Program-made: the position numbers and the translations under genes
NCBI GenBank assembly: GCA_021780935.1
Contig: JAJXXT010000120.1
Location: forward strand, 98,513 to 162,512
Source: Pseudomonadota bacterium
Lineage (GTDB): Bacteria > Pseudomonadota > Alphaproteobacteria > Acetobacterales > Acetobacteraceae
DNA: 64,000 nt
Direction: 5' to 3'
Shown here: piece by piece, positions 60,105 through 64,000 of the stretch
Position numbering within the stretch: the first letter of the stretch is position 1
How the letters are laid out: the number at the start of each line of letters is the position of its first letter
Notes under the pieces: model-generated
What the model was told of the DNA's origin: nothing
Databases searched by the model: none
What the model saw: the letters and a program-made list of their open reading frames with translations, nothing else

Positions 60105-60243
60105 AGCGGGTCGCTGGTTGAAGCTTGACGAGGATTGAGGCGGCGGCGGCTTTCCAGACGAAGGGCATCGGCTTGGTGAGGTGTTCGGCGACGTAGCGGG
60201 GGACGAACTCCTTGTGCCGGAGCTGTTTCATGCCGCGGCCGAG
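60105..60243 (-). mobile_element. IS630-like transposase relic (C-terminal fragment)
   Basis: Minus-strand translation gives a stretch ending EHLTKPMPFVWKAAAASIL, which resembles the extreme C-terminus of IS630-family transposases (PKPFVWTK-x-A-x-x-IL). The rest of the gene, including the DDE motif, is absent. It directly follows the ATP-grasp-like gene. Confidence 0.4.
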
Positions 60244-60612
60244 ACTATCCGGGATATTGTGCGCGAGGCCATAGGATGGAGAGGAGGAGACCCTCGCCAT
60301 GGCAATCGACAAGGAAGTTCTGGACCAGTTGCTGGCAGGCCGTGAGCCGCAGGAGCTGTTCGCCAAGGACGGTCTGATTGACGAGCTGAAGAAGGCGCTG
60401 TCGGAACGCATGCTGGCAGCGGAGCTGGACGATCATCTGGAGAACGAGAGCGCCGGAGGCGCCACCAATCGGCGCAACCGCAGCTCTCGGAAGACGGTGC
60501 TGACGGGCACGTCGAAGGTGACGCTGGACATTGCGCGCGGCCGGGCGGGGATGTTCGATCCGAAGCTGATCGCCAAGCACCAGCGGCGCTTTCCGGACTT
60601 CGACGACAAGGG
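60240..60612 (+). mobile_element. IS256-like transposase relic (N-terminal part)
   Basis: The reading frame from ATG 60299 matches the IS256 N-terminus: MAIDKEVLDQLLAGREPQEL, LAAELDDHLENE, then RRFPDFDDKG, after which similarity stops at about 60612. The preceding GAGACTATCCGGGATATTGT near 60240 looks like an inverted-repeat end. Only about 104 of roughly 400 residues remain, with no catalytic Asp-Asp-Glu. Confidence 0.7.
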
Positions 60613-60845
60613 AGCGGCACGTCGGTGGCGCCGAGCAGCCGCGTGCCGGTGTCCGAGGTGACGCGGCCTCCCTCGAAAGCGGGTACCACGGCACGGCACT
60701 CGACCCGTGCGAACTCCGACAAGGGCTGGCAACACCGTGCAGGCATCCCGACCTCCTGCTGGTCAACGGAAAATGCCTCTCGTAAAAGAACTCCATCGAA
60801 TCCGAGGCCCGATGCCCCGATGCGGTGTGAGATAGGCGGGTTAGG
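60612..60845 (-). mobile_element. IS1380-like transposase relic (N-terminal part)
   Basis: Minus-strand translation includes RVECRAVVPAFEGGRVTSDT and LLGATDVPL, as in the N-terminus of IS1380-family transposases. The sequence CCTAACCCGCCTATCTCACA near 60826–60845 resembles the family's terminal repeat. It abuts the IS256 fragment in a head-on junction, showing a later rearrangement. Confidence 0.55.
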
Positions 60846-60859
60846 CGAGGAAACACGCG

Positions 60860-61156
60860 ATGACCATGGCCACCCCAAAAGCGATGGGCCAGGAAGCAAC
60901 GCGATGGTCGCGGCCGCCGATGGCCGCCCGCCTCGCCGCCGACATTCTGGCAGGCTGGTGCGCCAATCTCGGCATTGGCGCTCCGACCATGGTTGCCGAC
61001 CCTATGCCGCTCGAACGTCAGGTGATCGTCCCGTCCGAGAATAGCGAACGCGGCATAGCGACGGTGCCGGCCGCGGGTGGCGCGATGGACCTCGCGGCCG
61101 AGATCAGCCGCGAGAAAATTATGGCGAAGACCGGCGCGTTGCTTCGTTTCCCATGA
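60860..61156 (+). pseudogene. Internally deleted CoA-transferase subunit B
   Basis: A 98-codon open frame whose pieces match a 3-oxoacid/glutaconate CoA-transferase beta subunit: MAARLAADILAGWCANLGIG with PSENSERGI, then GGAMDLAAE, then EKIMAKTGALLRFP. Intact members have about 215 residues, so about 120 residues are missing in at least two internal gaps, while the frame is kept. No alpha subunit is present. The stop overlaps the ATG of the dehydrogenase gene (ATGA), so it still heads the operon, but the product cannot be functional as a CoA transferase. Confidence 0.6.
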
Positions 61157-62205
61157 GCGATGCCGCCGACCTCGACGAAGCCGTGCGGCTGATCCGCGAT
61201 TCGGCATGTGGCATCGCCACGCCAGGCCAGACGGCGCGTATCCGTGCGCTGCGCTTCTCCGCGACGGGCTTCGACCGCGCCACCTGGCGGGAGATCTGCG
61301 CCATGGGCTGGCCGGGCCTGCGCGTGCCGGAGGCGGCTCGCGGCGCCGGGCTTGGCATGCGCGAATACATTGCGCTGGCCGAGGTACTGGGCGAGGGTCT
61401 GGTGCCGGAGCCGGTGATCCCGGTGGCGATGGCCGCCCATGTGCTGCGCGGCGGCGCACTGGCCGCGCTATTGAGTGGCGAGCGCATCATCGTTCCCGCT
61501 TGGCAGGAGGAAGCGTCAACGCTCGGCGTGGGCACGGCGACCACGCTCGGCGCCCGCGTCAACGGCCGGAAATGCTTTGTGCCGCTCGCCGCCGGGGCGG
61601 ATGCGTTCCTGGTCGCGGGCGATGGCGGTCTGGCGCTGGTGGAGGCGCACGCGCCCGGCGTGCGGATCGACATCCAGAAGACACAGGATGGCGGTCATGT
61701 CGCAACCGTCACGTTCTCCGACGCGCCCGCGGAGCCGGTCGCAGGCTCGCTTGATACGGCGATCGAGGAAGCAACTCTTGCCACCGCGGCGATGCTGCTG
61801 GGCGTGATGGAGCGCGCCTTTGCGCTGTCGCTCGACTATCTGCGCACGCGTGAGCAATTCGGCCGCCGCATCGGTAGCTTCCAGGCCCTGCAGCATCGTG
61901 CCGCGGACCTTGCGATGCAGATCGCCCTGACGCGCGCGAGCGTGGAGGCCGCCGCGGCGACGCTCGATGCCGCAACCGGGCTCGCGCAGGCGCGCGCCGC
62001 CGTCTCTCGCGCCAAGGCCCGCGCGTCGGAGGCGGCGATGCTGGTCACCCGCCAGGCGATCCAGCTGCATGGCGGTATCGGCTACACCGACGAGTACGAT
62101 GTCGGGCTCTATCTGCGCCGCGCCATGGTGCTCGCCAACAGTTTCGGGGCGGCCACCGCACACCGCGCGCGCTTCGCTTCGCTAGCGCCGGAGGGAGATC
62201 CATGA
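61153..62205 (+). CDS. Acyl-CoA dehydrogenase family protein
   Basis: A 350-residue flavoenzyme of the acyl-CoA dehydrogenase family. The C-terminal helical domain has REQFGRRIGSFQALQHRAAD and AIQLHGGIGYTDEYDVGLYL, which line the FAD and acyl-CoA sites. Slightly shorter than typical (about 380). It starts at ATG 61153, overlapping the CoA-transferase relic. Its partner lies 770 bp away, past the crotonase gene; paired dehydrogenases of this kind often form heteromeric enzymes in steroid or terpenoid side-chain degradation, but the substrate is not known. Confidence 0.88.
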   Translation: MSDAADLDEAVRLIRDSACGIATPGQTARIRALRFSATGFDRATWREICAMGWPGLRVPEAARGAGLGMREYIALAEVLGEGLVPEPVIPVAMAAHVLRGGALAALLSGERIIVPAWQEEASTLGVGTATTLGARVNGRKCFVPLAAGADAFLVAGDGGLALVEAHAPGVRIDIQKTQDGGHVATVTFSDAPAEPVAGSLDTAIEEATLATAAMLLGVMERAFALSLDYLRTREQFGRRIGSFQALQHRAADLAMQIALTRASVEAAAATLDAATGLAQARAAVSRAKARASEAAMLVTRQAIQLHGGIGYTDEYDVGLYLRRAMVLANSFGAATAHRARFASLAPEGDP

Positions 62206-62975
62206 CCGACAACCCCAGCATGCTGCGCGAGGCCCGGGAGGGCTCGGTTTCTATCCTCACCATGGATCAGCCGGTGCGGCGCAACGCGCTCGCCGTCGCG
62301 ATGCGCGAATCCCTGGTCGCGGCGATGGACCGTATCGAGGCGGACGCGGGGGTGCGTGCCGTCGTGCTCACGGGGGCAGAAGGCAATTTCTCCGCCGGCG
62401 GCGATATCTCGGGCATGCGGGCCGAGGATGTCGCCGCCGGGCGCGCGCGCTTTCGCGTCACCCAGCGCCTGGTGCGCGGCTTCATTGGCAGTTCGAAACC
62501 GATCGTCGCGGCGGTCGAGGGCTGGTGCGTCGGCGCCGGGCTCGGCATGGCGCTGTGCTGCGACACCATCGTCGCCGGCGCCAGCGCGCGCTTCATGGCA
62601 GGGTTCAACAGGATCGGGCTGATTCCGGATTTCGGGCTGCTGCACACGCTGCCGCGGCGTGTCGGCGAGGGGCGCGCGAAGCAGATCATTCTCCACCCCG
62701 AGCCGATAGAGGCCGCGGCGGCACGCGACATCGGCCTGATCGACCGGGTGGCGGCGGATGGTACCGCGCTCGATGACGCGAAAGCCCTTGCGGCCACGCT
62801 CGCCGAGGCCGCACCGCTGCCGATCGCGCTCAGCAAATCCTGGTTCGGTCAGGGGCTCGACGACGCGCTGGAATGGGAGCGCAACATCCAGTCCGCCCTT
62901 TTCACCACCGAAGATCACGCCGAGGGCAAGGCGGCCTTCATGGCCAAGCGCGCGCCGAGGTTCGCCGGGCGATGA
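62202..62975 (+). CDS. Enoyl-CoA hydratase/isomerase family protein
   Basis: A 257-residue crotonase fold protein. The oxyanion-hole motifs are VVLTGAEGNFSAGGDISGM and VAAVEGWCVGAGLGMALCCD, with the third motif ARFMAGFNRIGLIPDFG. The catalytic glutamate is not clearly in the hydratase position, so hydratase, isomerase or hydrolase activity is open. It overlaps both neighbouring genes by four bases. Confidence 0.87.
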   Translation: MTDNPSMLREAREGSVSILTMDQPVRRNALAVAMRESLVAAMDRIEADAGVRAVVLTGAEGNFSAGGDISGMRAEDVAAGRARFRVTQRLVRGFIGSSKPIVAAVEGWCVGAGLGMALCCDTIVAGASARFMAGFNRIGLIPDFGLLHTLPRRVGEGRAKQIILHPEPIEAAAARDIGLIDRVAADGTALDDAKALAATLAEAAPLPIALSKSWFGQGLDDALEWERNIQSALFTTEDHAEGKAAFMAKRAPRFAGR

Positions 62976-63895
62976 GCACGGAGCCCACGCTCGACGACCT
63001 CGACGCGATGGACGACCAGGCGTTCCGGCTGACGTTGCGCCAATGGATCGAGGCCAACTATCCCCAGACGTTGCGCAACCCGCCGAAGCGGCTGCACTGG
63101 CGGGAAAACCGCGCCTGGTACCTCCGGCTCGCGGAGCGGGGATGGCTGGCACCGGGTTGGCCACGCGAGCATGGCGGCATGGGCCTCTCGGCGGCACGCC
63201 AGCTCATCATGACCGAGGAGCTGGAGCGGCATGGCTGCGCGCGCACCAACGACCACGGCGTCGTGATGGTGGGACCGTTGCTGATCCGTTACGGCACGCC
63301 GGAGCAGAAGGCGTTCTTTCTGCCACGCATCCTCGCCGGCGATCATGTCTGGTGCCAGGGCTACAGCGAGCCCAATGCCGGCTCCGACCTTGCGGCCCTG
63401 CGCACCGAGGCGGTGGCGGACGGCGGGGACTGGGTGGTCCGCGGCCAGAAGACCTGGACCACGCTGGCCAACGACGCCAACTGGATCTTTCTGCTGGTGC
63501 GCACGGACAAGACGGCGAGGAAACAGGAGGGAATCTCGTTCCTGCTGGTGCCGATGGACAGCCCCGGCATCACCGTGCGCCCGATTGTCAACCTCGACCT
63601 GCACGACGAGTTCTGCGAGGTGTTTTTCGACGATGTTCGCGTCCCCCGTGCCAACACCGTGGGCGAGGTCAATGGCGGCTGGACGATGGCCAAGGCGCTG
63701 CTCGGGTTCGAGCGCATCTTTCTCGGCTCGCCCAAGCAATCCGCCTACGCGCTCGGCCGGTTCCGGCTGCTGGCCGAGCGCATGGGCGTGTGGGACGATG
63801 CGGTGTTCCGCGACCGCTACACCGCGCTGCGCCTCGACCTCGAGGATCTCAAATGCCTGCATGCGCGGTTTGTTGTCGCGCGGCAATCAAGCTGA
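62972..63895 (+). CDS. Acyl-CoA dehydrogenase, C-terminally truncated
   Basis: The frame starts like a full dehydrogenase: WCQGYSEPNAGSDLAALRTE is the FAD-substrate region, VRGQKTWTTLANDANWIFLL follows, and GFERIFLGSPKQSAYALGRF precedes the helical domain. It then stops after 307 residues; homologues are about 380–400. The last residues that match are DLEDLKCLHARF, and the final seven (VVARQSS) come from DNA that looks like an insertion-sequence end. The C-terminal FAD-binding and dimer helices are missing, so the product is probably inactive. Confidence 0.8.
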   Translation: MSTEPTLDDLDAMDDQAFRLTLRQWIEANYPQTLRNPPKRLHWRENRAWYLRLAERGWLAPGWPREHGGMGLSAARQLIMTEELERHGCARTNDHGVVMVGPLLIRYGTPEQKAFFLPRILAGDHVWCQGYSEPNAGSDLAALRTEAVADGGDWVVRGQKTWTTLANDANWIFLLVRTDKTARKQEGISFLLVPMDSPGITVRPIVNLDLHDEFCEVFFDDVRVPRANTVGEVNGGWTMAKALLGFERIFLGSPKQSAYALGRFRLLAERMGVWDDAVFRDRYTALRLDLEDLKCLHARFVVARQSS

Positions 63896-64000
63896 GAAGC
63901 CCGCGACAATCAGGATGAGAAACTGGCTGGGGGTGGGGATGGCGTAGGGCGTAGCCCGGAGCCATTCCCACCCCCAGCCGGCGGCGCCGGTTTCCCCTGG
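63871..64000. mobile_element. Putative IS21-like left end
   Basis: Beginning TGTTGTCGCG, the DNA has two spaced imperfect copies of a 20-bp unit (63880–63899 GCGGCAATCAAGCTGAGAAG and, 23 bp on, GCGACAATCAGGATGAGAAA), as seen in the multiple-repeat ends of IS21-family elements. A further inverted repeat with arms around CTGGCTGGGGGTGGGGATGG and its complement follows. Its boundary coincides with the loss of dehydrogenase similarity. The transposase genes would lie beyond the window. Confidence 0.45.

Overview
The window is high-GC alphaproteobacterial chromosome, most likely Rhodospirillales/Acetobacteraceae. I infer this from the hslVU–his neighbourhood, the short ProRS without an editing insertion, the proS–lol–dnaE and nuo–coaX–rnj–DUF1467 blocks, and an NDUFS4-like complex I accessory protein. 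The species cannot be named from sequence alone.

Layout. 1–5.5 kb: hslU (cut by the window edge) and hslV on the minus strand; an MFS transporter and hisB, hisH, a GNAT acetyltransferase and hisA on the plus strand. hisF and hisE do not follow. 5.5–8.7 kb: a tyrosine/homogentisate operon (hmgA, fahA, flavin reductase) behind a clean 16-bp palindrome. 8.8–15.3 kb: tsf and rpsB, a DoxD-like membrane protein, a nucleoside phosphorylase-like protein, a methyltransferase, acetoacetate decarboxylase plus 3-hydroxybutyrate dehydrogenase, and a class IV aminotransferase. 15.4–22 kb: proS–lolC–lolD–dnaE, with overlapping genes. 22–26.8 kb: an accessory glycan module (WalW-like deacetylase, CMAH/UlaG-like metallo-beta-lactamase-fold protein, GT2 and a divergent GT-B glycosyltransferase) between proS and DUF1467. 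26.9–27.1 kb: two oppositely oriented terminators and an AT-rich gap. 27.1–44.2 kb: DUF1467, RNase J, coaX and the complete 14-gene nuoA–N operon, all minus strand.

44.3–48 kb: four tRNA genes (Asp, Val, Arg, Pro), a MntR-like regulator, a membrane diguanylate cyclase, a probable phage relic in about 0.9 kb of otherwise gene-free DNA, and the NDUFS4-like gene. 48–53.3 kb: DUF192, histone-deacetylase-like, methylisocitrate lyase-like, NDH-2 and ion-transporter genes. 53.4–60 kb: a compact plus-strand operon of cox-type molybdenum hydroxylase maturation factors (coxG, coxD, coxE, two split XdhC proteins, a molybdopterin-binding/MobA-like fusion) with an ATP-grasp-like protein at its end, but no hydroxylase subunits. 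60–64 kb: three transposase relics (IS630-, IS256- and IS1380-like), an internally collapsed CoA-transferase gene, an acyl-CoA dehydrogenase/crotonase/acyl-CoA dehydrogenase operon, and a likely IS21-like end that truncates the last dehydrogenase.

The most unusual parts are the glycan module at an otherwise conserved junction, the Mo-enzyme maturation operon without its enzyme, and the decayed mobile-element boundary near the right end. No CRISPR array and no rRNA gene were seen.
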